DNA of 17,973 nt from Gammaproteobacteria bacterium. Lineage in GTDB: Bacteria > Pseudomonadota > Gammaproteobacteria > PS1 > Pseudothioglobaceae. The notes beneath the pieces were generated by a model. It was not told the origin of the DNA. It searched no databases and saw nothing but the letters and a program-made list of their open reading frames with translations. How positions within the stretch are numbered: position 1 is the first letter of the stretch; each line of letters starts with the position of its first letter. A program made the translations under genes and the position numbers. The DNA lies in the NCBI GenBank assembly GCA_029941485.1, contig JAPYOZ010000016.1, positions 1 through 17,973 on the forward strand, read 5' to 3'. Below are positions 6,660 to 14,189 of the stretch, one piece after another.

Positions 6660-6720
6660 GAACAAGGATGTTCGTATATTTTTCTAAATTATTTTAGGGA
6701 GATTGCGAGCATTTTTTTTG
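6660..6720 (+). repeat. 61-bp direct repeat, copy 1
   Basis: This copy matches 6772-6832 at 57 of 61 positions. It contains dyad A, GAACA-AGGA-TGTTC (6660-6673), the motif TTCGTATAT, dyad B, CTAAA-TTAT-TTTAG (6684-6697), then GGGAGATTGCG and a run of eight T. Both dyads are perfect in their arms. Confidence 0.88.
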
Positions 6721-6722
6721 AC

Positions 6723-6768
6723 TTGTAAAAAAGTCATTGCCATTTTACAATTATTGAAGATTGTAAAA
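6723..6768 (+). other. Three arms able to form two exclusive hairpins
   Basis: TTGTAAAA (6723-6730), TTTTACAAT (6743-6751) and ATTGTAAAA (6760-6768) lie between the two 61-bp repeats. The middle arm can pair with the left (8 bp, 12-base loop) or with the right (9 bp, 8-base loop), but not with both. This is the layout of a switching RNA, though all stems are AT-rich. Confidence 0.5.
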
Positions 6769-6771
6769 TTT

Positions 6772-6832
6772 GAACAAAGATGTTCGTATATTTTTCTAAA
6801 TTACTTTAGGGAGATTGCGGACATTTTTTTTT
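6772..6832 (+). repeat. 61-bp direct repeat, copy 2
   Basis: This copy lies 112 bases after copy 1. The dyads read GAACA-AAGA-TGTTC (6772-6785) and CTAAA-TTAC-TTTAG (6796-6809). Relative to copy 1, one change falls in each dyad loop and none in an arm; the two other changes are in GCGAGC versus GCGGAC. It ends about 18 bases before the TTGACA promoter candidate. Confidence 0.88.
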
Positions 6833-6850
6833 GGCTAAAAACAAGCGATT

Positions 6851-6879
6851 TTGACAATAGTGTTGAATTGTTTTATTTA
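6851..6879 (+). promoter_or_regulatory. Candidate urtA-proximal promoter
   Basis: A perfect -35 TTGACA (6851-6856) is followed after 17 bases by TATTTA (6874-6879), a 4 of 6 match to the -10 consensus. Transcription would start near 6886, leaving a leader of about 12 bases that includes the Shine-Dalgarno GGAG at 6889-6892. The repeats upstream would then act as DNA sites. Confidence 0.5.
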
Positions 6880-6898
6880 ATAAAAAATGGAGAAAAAA

Positions 6899-8188
6899 AT
6901 GAAGTTACATAAGAGTATAAGTAGTATTGCGCTAGCAGCTAGTTTAGCAGCCAGTATGAATACGTCAGCAATTGCAGCTGAGACAATTAAAGTAGGTATC
7001 CTGCATTCATTGTCTGGCACTATGGCAATTAGTGAGACAACGTTAAAAGATACAATGTTAATGTTAATCGAAGATCAAAATAAAAAAGGTGGTGTTCTTG
7101 GAAAACAATTAGAAGCGGTTGTTGTTGATCCTGCGTCAAACTGGCCTTTATTTGCTGAAAAAGCGCGTGGCCTGATTGAGAATGATGGTGTTGATGCAAT
7201 TTTCGGATCGTGGACATCGGTTTCTAGAAAATCAGTTCTTCCTGTGATTGAAGAGTTGAACAGTGTATTTTTCTACCCAGTTCAGTACGAAGGTGAAGAG
7301 TCGTCTAAAAACGTATTTTATACAGGCGCTGCTCCAAACCAACAAGCAATTCCAGCAGTGGATTATTTGATGAATGATCTTGGTATTGAGCGTTGGGTTC
7401 TTGCAGGTACAGACTATGTTTATCCTCGTACCACGAATAAGATTCTTAAGGCTTACTTAAAGTCAAAAGGCGTTGCTGATTCAGACATTATGGTAAATTA
7501 CACACCATTCGGTCATTCTGATTGGCAGACTATCGTGTCTGATGTTAAATCATTTGGTTCTGCTGGCATGAAGACTGCAGTAGTGTCTACAATTAATGGC
7601 GATGCTAATGTTCCGTTCTATAAAGAATTAGGCAACCAAGGTGTTTCATCATCTGATATTCCTGTTATTGCATTCTCTGTTGGTGAAGAAGAACTTTCCG
7701 GTTTAGACACTAAGCCTCTAGTAGGACACCTTGCTGCATGGAATTATTTCATGAGTGTGGATGAGGATGTTAACCACGAGTTTATTGCAAAATGGAAGTC
7801 ATTCATTAAAGATGATAATAGGGTAACTAACGATCCAATGGAAGCGCACTACATTGGTTTTAATATGTGGATTAAAGCAGTTGAAAAAGCAGGTACAACA
7901 GAAGCTAACGCTGTACAAGATGCTATTATCGGTGTGACTACACCTAACCTATCTGGCGGTGTTTCTGCAATGATGCCTAATCATCATATCACCAAGCCTG
8001 TGTTAATTGGTGAGATCCAGTCTGACGGACAATTTGAGACAGTTTGGTCTACATCAGGCCTTGTTGCTGGTGATGCATGGTCAGATTTCCTACCAGGATC
8101 TAAAGACTTAGTTGCTGACTGGAGAGCGCCTTTAAGTTGTGGTAACTACAACGTTAAGACAGCAAAATGTTCTGGTCAAAATTTCTAA
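6899..8188 (+). CDS. urtA: Urea ABC transporter, substrate-binding protein
   Basis: This is the periplasmic urea-binding protein that delivers urea to UrtBC. The 429-residue product begins with a signal peptide (MKLHKSISSIALAAS..., cleavage likely after A27, AIAA-ET). The mature start ETIKVGILHSLSGTM is typical of Leu/Ile/Val-type binding proteins. The urea-specific branch is shown by the WTSVSRKSVLPV and FFYPVQYEGEE segments and by a C-terminal pair of cysteines in SCGNYN and AKCSG. The start at 6899 is preferred over an in-frame ATG at 6887 because GGAG (6889-6892) sits 6 bases ahead of it. A strong terminator directly follows, so urtA should be more abundant than the transporter genes. Context with urtBCDE and urease makes the substrate assignment firm. 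Confidence 0.96.
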   Translation: MKLHKSISSIALAASLAASMNTSAIAAETIKVGILHSLSGTMAISETTLKDTMLMLIEDQNKKGGVLGKQLEAVVVDPASNWPLFAEKARGLIENDGVDAIFGSWTSVSRKSVLPVIEELNSVFFYPVQYEGEESSKNVFYTGAAPNQQAIPAVDYLMNDLGIERWVLAGTDYVYPRTTNKILKAYLKSKGVADSDIMVNYTPFGHSDWQTIVSDVKSFGSAGMKTAVVSTINGDANVPFYKELGNQGVSSSDIPVIAFSVGEEELSGLDTKPLVGHLAAWNYFMSVDEDVNHEFIAKWKSFIKDDNRVTNDPMEAHYIGFNMWIKAVEKAGTTEANAVQDAIIGVTTPNLSGGVSAMMPNHHITKPVLIGEIQSDGQFETVWSTSGLVAGDAWSDFLPGSKDLVADWRAPLSCGNYNVKTAKCSGQNF

Positions 8189-8214
8189 ATTTTAAAGTTT
8201 AGATTGTTATAATT

Positions 8215-8246
8215 AACCGCCCCTTAATCAAGGGGCGGTTTTTTTT
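8215..8246 (+). terminator. Strong intrinsic terminator between urtA and urtB
   Basis: An 11-bp perfect stem AACCGCCCCTT/AAGGGGCGGTT (8215-8225 with 8230-8240) with the 4-base loop AATC runs into eight T (8239-8246). It is by far the most GC-rich hairpin in the window. Read-through or a second promoter must supply urtB onward. Confidence 0.95.
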
Positions 8247-8260
8247 AATTAAAAATACAA

Positions 8261-9865
8261 ATGTATAAATACTCCCTATATCCATTATTATTAATTATCG
8301 GTCTCTTTACGCCTTTACAGAGTTTTTCAGGTGTGGATTTTCAAACGACACTTAATCAGTTGTCAGAGAAAAGTTTTTCAAAAAAAATTAAAACAGTTGA
8401 AGCTATTATTAGTAGTAAGAATCCAAGAACTAAATTTGTTCTTGAGTCGTTATCTAAAGGTAGAGTTTATTACATTAAAAATACCAAGAAAGTTGTTCTT
8501 GGATTAAAAAGTGACGAAAAATATATAACTAAAGATTTGGTCAATGATGAAACTCTAGGTATTTTTACCAAACGTGAAATTAAAAAAGTAGGTATTAATA
8601 ATAAAATTCGTCAAAAAATTAAGATTGGTTTAGCAACAATAAATTTAATGGATGCTAACAAACTAATTAGGCTGCAAGCAGTTAAAGCCATTTATAAAGA
8701 TTTAAACCAAGAGGTTGTCGCCACCATAAAGCCTTTAATGGAAGGTGAGAGTGATGTCGATGTAAAAGAAGCAATGTTAGTTGCTATTAATATATTTAAT
8801 TTAAATAGCAAGAATTCAGAAGAGCGTATTAACGCAATTCAAAACCTTAAAGGAAGTTTAGAGCCTATAGTCAAGGTTCGTTTAAAGCGCTTAAAGCGCA
8901 ATGATAACAATGAGCAAGTCAGACTGGTAGCAGAAAGTGCACTTAAAAATATTGAATCAAGAATTAGCCGATTTAAAATAATAGAAACTTTATTCTTCGG
9001 TATTAGTTTTGGTTCTGTTTTGATTCTAGCAGCTATTGGTTTGGCCATTACTTTTGGTGTGATGGGTGTAATCAATATGGCACATGGTGAGTTGATTATG
9101 TTGGGAGCTTATACAACTTATGTCGTGCAGTTGTTAATGCCAAACTACATAGGATTGTCTATTCTTGTGGCTATACCTGCCGCGTTTATCGTGTCTGGTT
9201 TGGTAGGAATCTTGATTGAGAGAGGGATTATTCGTCACCTTCATGGTAGGCCATTAGAAACACTGCTCGCAACTTTTGGTGTTAGTTTAGTGTTACAGCA
9301 AGTGGTTCGTACGATATTCTCACCTCTAAATCGTTCGGTGGAAACACCAGAATGGATGTCTGGCGCGTTAGAAATAAACGGTATTTTATCCCTGACCTGG
9401 AATAGGCTGTACATCATTGTTTTTTGTTTGATTGTTTTTGCTGCACTTGTCATGGTCTTAAAGAAAACTTCATTAGGATTGCAAGTAAGAGCAGTCTCAC
9501 AAGATAGGAATATGGCCCGTGCTATGGGCGTTCGTTCAAATTGGGTGGATGCAATGACATTTGGTTTGGGTTCGGGTGTTGCTGGCATTGCCGGTGTGGC
9601 GTTGTCACAACTCACAAATGTGGGCCCAAACCTGGGTCAAGCTTATATTATTGATTCCTTTATGGTGGTGGTATTTGGTGGTGTAGGAAATCTGTGGGGT
9701 ACTTTAATAGGTGGCTTTGGTTTGGGAATTATTAATAAATTTATGGAGCCTTGGGTTGGTGCTGTCTTGGCTAAAGTCTTAATCTTGATATTTATTATCT
9801 TGTTTATCCAAAAAAGGCCAAGCGGCTTATTCCCTAGAAAGGGAAGATCTGCGGAGACGAATTAA
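8261..9865 (+). CDS. urtB: Urea ABC transporter permease UrtB
   Basis: This is the inner-membrane channel subunit that pairs with UrtC. The 534 residues divide into a signal-like N-terminus (about 1-23), a soluble periplasmic region (about 24-235) and a LivH-type permease domain (about 240-530). The extra N-terminal domain is typical of UrtB and separates it from LivH. The second half of that domain looks like helical HEAT-type repeats (KLIRLQAVKAIYKDLN, EQVRLVAESALKNIES). The permease starts with LFFGISFGSVLILAAIGLAI and carries VINMAHGELIMLGAYTTY. The ATG at 8261 has a poor ribosome-binding site and lies only 14 bases past the terminator T-tract. The stop overlaps urtC by one base (TAATG). 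Confidence 0.95.
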   Translation: MYKYSLYPLLLIIGLFTPLQSFSGVDFQTTLNQLSEKSFSKKIKTVEAIISSKNPRTKFVLESLSKGRVYYIKNTKKVVLGLKSDEKYITKDLVNDETLGIFTKREIKKVGINNKIRQKIKIGLATINLMDANKLIRLQAVKAIYKDLNQEVVATIKPLMEGESDVDVKEAMLVAINIFNLNSKNSEERINAIQNLKGSLEPIVKVRLKRLKRNDNNEQVRLVAESALKNIESRISRFKIIETLFFGISFGSVLILAAIGLAITFGVMGVINMAHGELIMLGAYTTYVVQLLMPNYIGLSILVAIPAAFIVSGLVGILIERGIIRHLHGRPLETLLATFGVSLVLQQVVRTIFSPLNRSVETPEWMSGALEINGILSLTWNRLYIIVFCLIVFAALVMVLKKTSLGLQVRAVSQDRNMARAMGVRSNWVDAMTFGLGSGVAGIAGVALSQLTNVGPNLGQAYIIDSFMVVVFGGVGNLWGTLIGGFGLGIINKFMEPWVGAVLAKVLILIFIILFIQKRPSGLFPRKGRSAETN

Positions 9866-10953
9866 TGATATTTTCTAGTATTTTAAGAAGCGACACCGGG
9901 GGGAAGGTTTTTTTATCAGTACTGACATTAGTCGCTGTATTGATACCTTTTTTAAACTTAGCATTACCTGCAGATCATCCTCTTTACATATCCACTTATA
10001 CAGTTACTATTTTAGGTAAGTACTTAACCTATGCACTCTTAGCAATTGCTGTTGATTTAGTATGGGGCTACTTAGGCATTCTAAGCCTTGGTCATGGTGC
10101 ATTCTTTGCTTTAGGTGGTTATGCAATGGGCATGTACCTAATGAGGCAAATTGGAGACAGGGGCGTGTATGGCGATCCCGTGTTACCTGACTTTATGGTT
10201 TTTTTGGATTGGAAAGAATTACCATGGTTTTGGCAGGGGTTTGACCAATTTTGGTTTGCAATCATTATGGTGGTATTAATACCAGGATTACTTGCTTTTA
10301 TCTTTGGTTGGTTAGCATTCCGCTCTAGAGTGACAGGTGTTTATTTGTCTATCATGACACAAGCCCTGGTTTATGCATTGATGCTGGCCTTTTTTAGGAA
10401 TGAGTTGGGTTTTGGCGGTAATAACGGACTGACTGATTTTAAGGATATTTTAGGTTTTAGTTTGCAGTCAGATGCTACTCGAATTGGATTATTTATTGCA
10501 TCATCGGTGGCATTAGCAGCTGGTTATTTAGCCAGTAGGGCGATTACTAATTCACGATTAGGTCGCGTTGCTGTTGCTATTAGAGATTCTGAGACTAGAG
10601 TAAGGTTTATTGGTTATCGTGTTGAATACGTTAAGCTGTTTATATTCACATTCTCAGCAATTTTAGCCGGAATAGCAGGTGCTTTGTATGTGCCACAAGT
10701 AGGCATTATTAACCCAGGTGAATTTTCACCTATCAATTCAATTGAAATGGTGATATGGGTAGCTATTGGTGGTCGATACACTTTATACGGCGGTGTTATT
10801 GGTGCACTCTTAGTGAATTATTCAAAAACTTTTCTTACCAGTGCCATGCCAGAAATTTGGTTATTTGTATTAGGCGGAATGTTTATTATTGTGACAATAC
10901 TTCTTCCAAAAGGAATTGCTGGGCTATTAAATAAAGATAGGAGTGCAAAGTAA
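9865..10953 (+). CDS. urtC: Urea ABC transporter permease UrtC
   Basis: This is the second urea permease subunit, of the LivM type. Its 362 residues contain roughly eight to ten hydrophobic segments. The GYLGILSLGHGAFFALGGYA segment is the standard LivM/UrtC signature, and the C-terminal half has the cytoplasmic loop RLGRVAVAIRDSETRVRFIG that contacts the ATPases, followed by LAGIAGALYVPQVGIINP. A ribosome-binding site GGAG (9853-9856) lies 8 bases before the ATG. The gene overlaps urtB and urtD by one base on either side (TAATG), which implies tight co-translation. Confidence 0.95.
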   Translation: MIFSSILRSDTGGKVFLSVLTLVAVLIPFLNLALPADHPLYISTYTVTILGKYLTYALLAIAVDLVWGYLGILSLGHGAFFALGGYAMGMYLMRQIGDRGVYGDPVLPDFMVFLDWKELPWFWQGFDQFWFAIIMVVLIPGLLAFIFGWLAFRSRVTGVYLSIMTQALVYALMLAFFRNELGFGGNNGLTDFKDILGFSLQSDATRIGLFIASSVALAAGYLASRAITNSRLGRVAVAIRDSETRVRFIGYRVEYVKLFIFTFSAILAGIAGALYVPQVGIINPGEFSPINSIEMVIWVAIGGRYTLYGGVIGALLVNYSKTFLTSAMPEIWLFVLGGMFIIVTILLPKGIAGLLNKDRSAK

Positions 10954-11753
10954 TGAAAAAAAGAATTCGTTCATTTTTTGAAAAATCAGCACCAACTAGA
11001 AACATTGATTTACATAAAGACATGGTTCTTTACCTAGAGGACATTACTGTCAGCTTTGATGGGTTTAAAGCGATTGATTCTTTGAATTTATACGTTAGAA
11101 AAAATGAATTGCGTTGTATTATTGGCCCTAATGGTGCAGGAAAAACAACAATGATGGATATTATTACTGGAAAGACTCGTCCTGATCATGGTACCGCATG
11201 GTTTGGTCAAAATTTTAATTTACTGTTGCATTCTGAAGATGAGATTGCTAGAGCAGGTGTTGGTCGAAAGTTTCAAAAGCCTACAGTTTTTGAGAATCTG
11301 ACTGTCTTTAATAATTTAGAATTGGCAATGGATAGTGACAAGCGCGTCTTTCCAACGTTGTTTGCTAAATTAACAGCTACTAATCTTGAATCGATTGAAT
11401 TGGTTTTAGAGAAAATTAATCTAACAGGACAAAGTAAAGAATATGCAGGTTCGCTTTCACATGGTCAAAAACAATGGTTAGAAATTGGAATGTTGTTAAT
11501 GCAAAATGCCCAGTTATTGTTGATTGATGAGCCTGCAGCAGGCATGACGCATCAAGAAATAGACAAAACATCTGAGCTTCTACAAACCCTAAAACAAGAA
11601 CATACGGTCATTGTTGTAGAGCACGATATGGATTTTGTTAAATCGCTCGATAGTCCTGTCACCGTTCTGCATCAGGGTAGTGTTCTGGCTGAAGGTAGTA
11701 TGGATAAAATTCAAAATGATCCTAAAGTTATCGAAGTTTATTTAGGCGAATAA
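10953..11753 (+). CDS. urtD: Urea ABC transporter ATP-binding protein UrtD
   Basis: This is one of two ATPases that power urea import. The 266-residue protein has a 25-30 residue N-terminal extension before the ABC domain, usual for UrtD. Walker A GPNGAGKTT is at residues 58-66, the ABC signature LSHGQ at 168-172 (with H in the usual G position, as in UrtD/LivG relatives), Walker B LLLIDEP at 188-194, and the switch histidine H224. The ATG overlaps the urtC stop by one base, with AGGAG upstream. UrtE begins one base after its stop. Confidence 0.96.
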   Translation: MKKRIRSFFEKSAPTRNIDLHKDMVLYLEDITVSFDGFKAIDSLNLYVRKNELRCIIGPNGAGKTTMMDIITGKTRPDHGTAWFGQNFNLLLHSEDEIARAGVGRKFQKPTVFENLTVFNNLELAMDSDKRVFPTLFAKLTATNLESIELVLEKINLTGQSKEYAGSLSHGQKQWLEIGMLLMQNAQLLLIDEPAAGMTHQEIDKTSELLQTLKQEHTVIVVEHDMDFVKSLDSPVTVLHQGSVLAEGSMDKIQNDPKVIEVYLGE

Positions 11754-11754
11754 T

Positions 11755-12450
11755 ATGATTGAAATTAAAGCATTGAATCAGTTTTATGGGGAAAGTCATA
11801 CGTTATGGGACTTGGATCTTGATGTCTGTGAAGGCGATTGTATTGCTATTATGGGTCGTAATGGTGTGGGTAAAACAACTTTAGTTGAAAGCATTATGGG
11901 CCTTTTGCCTATTAAGAGTGGAAGTATTAATTTCCAAGATAGTAACATCACCCATATTCCTTCTGAAAGTAGGGCGTCAATGGGTATCGGCTACGTCCCT
12001 CAAGGCAGAAGAATTTTCCCTTTTTTAAGTGTAGAAGAAAACTTAAAGATTGGACTGCCTGCAAGAAAAGATAAGTCTAATGTCATCCCTGAATTTATTT
12101 ATGAAATATTCCCTGTATTGAGAGACATGTTAGGCCGCCAAGGTGGTGATTTATCAGGTGGACAGCAGCAGCAGTTAGCTATTGGTAGGGCGTTAGTGAT
12201 TGACCCAAAACTATTAATATTGGATGAGCCTACCGAAGGCATTCAACCAAATGTGATTCTTGAAATTTGTGATATTATTCGAAAACTAAATACAGAGCGA
12301 GACATGACTGTAATTTTAGTAGAGCAAAAATTACCTATTGCTAGAAGGATTGCGGATAAGTTTGTTATTTTAGACAGAGGCAGTAATGTTTGTTCTGGCT
12401 TAATGGATGAACTCGATGATAAGTTGATTAAGAAATATTTAACCGTATAA
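11755..12450 (+). CDS. urtE: Urea ABC transporter ATP-binding protein UrtE
   Basis: This is the second ATPase of the urea importer (LivF type, 231 residues). Walker A GRNGVGKTT is at residues 34-42, VPQGRRIFP at 81-89, the signature LSGGQ at 133-137 and Walker B LLILDEP at 153-159. The switch position is glutamine (VEQ, Q191) instead of histidine, as is normal for UrtE and LivF. It lies one base after urtD. The unknown small membrane protein gene follows after 15 bases. Confidence 0.96.
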   Translation: MIEIKALNQFYGESHTLWDLDLDVCEGDCIAIMGRNGVGKTTLVESIMGLLPIKSGSINFQDSNITHIPSESRASMGIGYVPQGRRIFPFLSVEENLKIGLPARKDKSNVIPEFIYEIFPVLRDMLGRQGGDLSGGQQQQLAIGRALVIDPKLLILDEPTEGIQPNVILEICDIIRKLNTERDMTVILVEQKLPIARRIADKFVILDRGSNVCSGLMDELDDKLIKKYLTV

Positions 12451-12465
12451 AGGAATGATATAACT

Positions 12466-12675
12466 ATGTTGAAAAATAAAATAAAATTTGCTATTGTAGC
12501 GCTTTCGATCGCAGTGATTACACCAGTTTTAGCACATGTGACACCAGAACATGTATTGGGTTTGAGTCATGATTCCGCGAACTCATGGAGCTTGTTTGAA
12601 ATTGTATTATTAATTTGCACACTTCTTGTTGTGATCGGATTTTTATCAAGAGAACAGAAAATGGATAAAGGCTAG
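12466..12675 (+). CDS. Small membrane protein between urtE and ureD, unknown function
   Basis: I do not recognise this 69-residue protein. It has a basic start, a signal-like hydrophobic segment (about residues 8-22, ending VLAH), a short loop with histidines H24, H29 and H35, and a transmembrane helix (about 43-60) followed by a charged tail (SREQKMDKG). It may therefore be a secreted-then-anchored peptide or a two-helix hairpin protein. AAAGGA precedes the ATG. It sits 15 bases after urtE and 12 bases before ureD, so it is in the operon and a role in urea transport or nickel supply is plausible. The histidines invite a metal-related guess, but no HupE/UreJ motif is present. It is likely a real gene because of its placement and topology. 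Confidence 0.7.
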   Translation: MLKNKIKFAIVALSIAVITPVLAHVTPEHVLGLSHDSANSWSLFEIVLLICTLLVVIGFLSREQKMDKG

Positions 12676-12687
12676 TGCAGTATTTTT

Positions 12688-13515
12688 ATGTGCGATGATT
12701 TGGCCAATAGTTGGGTAGCTAAATTAGAATTACATTTTTCTAAGAGCAAGTCTAAAACGTTTCTTTCGAAAAGAAAACACATTGGCCCATTAACCATTCA
12801 ACGGGCTTTTTATCCTGAGGGTGACTTATGTCACTTGTACTTATTGCACCCTCCAGGCGGTGTTGTGGGTGGAGATCAATTGACAATTGAAGTTAAAACA
12901 GACTCGAATTCTTGCTCTTTAATTACCACGCCTGGAGCAACAAAGATTTATCGTTCAAAAGATTGCAAGTGTGCTGTTATTAATCAAAGCTTTAGCATTG
13001 CAAATGACAGTTCGTTAGAGTGGCTACCTATGGAAACTATTATTTTTCCAGGTGCTGAATCTAATTTTTTTACTAAATTTTCATTATCTGGTAATGCAAA
13101 ATTGGCGGCATGGGAGGTCCAATGTTTAGGCAGGCCTGCAATTAACGAGTCTTTTGATGCAGGTAATTTAAAATTTAATTTTGAGTTGTGGAGGGATGAC
13201 ACTCCCATTTTGATTGATAAGTTAAAAATTAATCAATCTGAATTAGACAACGTTGTAGGGTTAAGAGGTCATCCGGTGTTTGGCACTTTTATTATTAGTA
13301 GTGCCAGTCAAACAGTATTAGATTTAGTGCGTAGCAAAATTCCACAAGGTAAGGGCTATATTTATGGGGTCACTCAAATTGAAGATATAATTGTAATTAG
13401 AGGTTTGGCCAATAAAACACATTTAATTCAAGATATTTTTAGAAATATTTGGCAGTCAGTGCGCCCCCTAGTTTTTGATAGAGAGGCTTCAGTTCCACGA
13501 ATTTGGGCAACATAA
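12688..13515 (+). CDS. ureD: Urease accessory protein UreD
   Basis: UreD is the chaperone that binds apo-urease and, with UreF and UreG, guides nickel into the active site. The 275-residue protein has the family hallmarks HPPGGVVGGD (54-63), TPGATKIYRS (81-90), SLEWLPMETI (108-117) and CLGRPAINE, and ends with the RPLVFDREASVPRIWAT segment usual for UreD/UreH. The ATG at 12688 has only a weak ribosome-binding site; no other ATG nearby gives a better N-terminus. It heads the urease genes, 12 bases after the small membrane protein gene. Confidence 0.95.
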   Translation: MCDDLANSWVAKLELHFSKSKSKTFLSKRKHIGPLTIQRAFYPEGDLCHLYLLHPPGGVVGGDQLTIEVKTDSNSCSLITTPGATKIYRSKDCKCAVINQSFSIANDSSLEWLPMETIIFPGAESNFFTKFSLSGNAKLAAWEVQCLGRPAINESFDAGNLKFNFELWRDDTPILIDKLKINQSELDNVVGLRGHPVFGTFIISSASQTVLDLVRSKIPQGKGYIYGVTQIEDIIVIRGLANKTHLIQDIFRNIWQSVRPLVFDREASVPRIWAT

Positions 13516-13535
13516 TTTAAAGTTAAGGTATAAAT

Positions 13536-14189
13536 ATGGATTTAACACCACGAGAAAAAGATAAATTAATAATATTCACGGCAGCTTTGTTAGCAAAACA
13601 ACGTAAAGATAGGGGGGTTAAATTAAATTACCCAGAGTCTATTGCTTATATTTCATCTGAAATATTAGAGGGTGCACGCGATGGTAAAAGCGTAGCTGAG
13701 TTAATGGATTATGGTCGTCAATTACTTACAGAAGATGATGTTATGTCAGGAATATCATCAATGATTCCAGATATTCAAGTTGAGGCTACTTTTCCTGACG
13801 GTACAAAACTTGTGACCGTGCATGATCCTATTCAGCCAATTAAAGAAAGCATGGATACTGATGAGAATTCAGATGAAGTATTGATTCCAGGCGAAGTCCT
13901 GATTAACATTTCTGACGAAATAGAACTTAATTTAAACAGGAATCGTATTAGAGTTATTATTGCGAATCATGGTGATAGGCCTATACAGGTAGGCTCTCAC
14001 TATCATTTTTTTGAAACAAATGCTGCTTTATTCTTTGATAGGGATAAAACTAAAGGCTTTAGATTGAATATCCCTTCTGGAACAGCGGTTAGATTTGAGC
14101 CCGGTCAAGAGCGTGAGGTCGAATTAGTTGAATACGATGGTAAAAAAGAAGTTTATGGATTTAATGCTAAAATAATGGGGAAAGTATGA
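13536..14189 (+). CDS. ureAB: Urease gamma and beta subunits fused
   Basis: This is the structural urease subunit in which gamma and beta are joined in one 217-residue chain. Residues 1-100 match the complete gamma subunit (MDLTPREKDKL, KLNYPESIAYIS, EGARDGKSVAELM, PDIQVEATFPDGTKLVTVHDPI). A 16-residue acidic linker (101-116) follows, then the beta subunit from IPGEVLINISDEIELN (117 on), with ANHGDRPIQVGSHYHF (143-158) and IPSGTAVRFEPGQEREVELV (179-198). No stop or internal start separates them. Helicobacter UreA has the same order of fusion; most proteobacteria keep two genes. The beta part ends soon after GFNAKIMGKV, so it lacks the longer tail of many beta subunits. The stop overlaps the ureC start by 4 bases (ATGA). 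Confidence 0.96.
   Translation: MDLTPREKDKLIIFTAALLAKQRKDRGVKLNYPESIAYISSEILEGARDGKSVAELMDYGRQLLTEDDVMSGISSMIPDIQVEATFPDGTKLVTVHDPIQPIKESMDTDENSDEVLIPGEVLINISDEIELNLNRNRIRVIIANHGDRPIQVGSHYHFFETNAALFFDRDKTKGFRLNIPSGTAVRFEPGQEREVELVEYDGKKEVYGFNAKIMGKV

Larger units (their letters stand above)
6573..6898. other. Structured non-coding region between the YwqK-like gene and urtA
   Basis: These 326 bases hold no gene I accept. The 69-codon open frame through them spans both repeat copies and lacks any protein signature. The region contains an 18-bp tandem repeat, an ACGG-loop hairpin, two copies of a 61-bp element, a set of alternative hairpins and a promoter-like TTGACA/TATTTA pair. The motif TTCGTATAT occurs four times (starting 6594, 6612, 6671 and 6783). 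It is probably the control region of the urea locus, acting either as DNA operators or as a long RNA leader. Confidence 0.75.

Noticed and set aside
6811..6820. Sigma-54 promoter suggested by GGGAGATTGC in both repeats
   Set aside because: The GG and GC pairs are 6 bases apart, not the 10 required between the -24 and -12 elements.
6660..6832. CRISPR array or transposon ends
   Set aside because: There are only two copies with imperfect identity, no further spacers, no cas or transposase gene, and the repeats are direct and lie in a promoter region.
6703..6912. 69-codon plus-strand open frame ahead of urtA
   Set aside because: It runs through repeat copy 2 and the promoter region, has no ribosome-binding site, and its product looks like translated AT-rich non-coding DNA.
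8208..8213. TATAAT just after urtA as a promoter for urtB
   Set aside because: No -35 partner at the right distance, and transcription from it would run straight into the terminator at 8215-8246.
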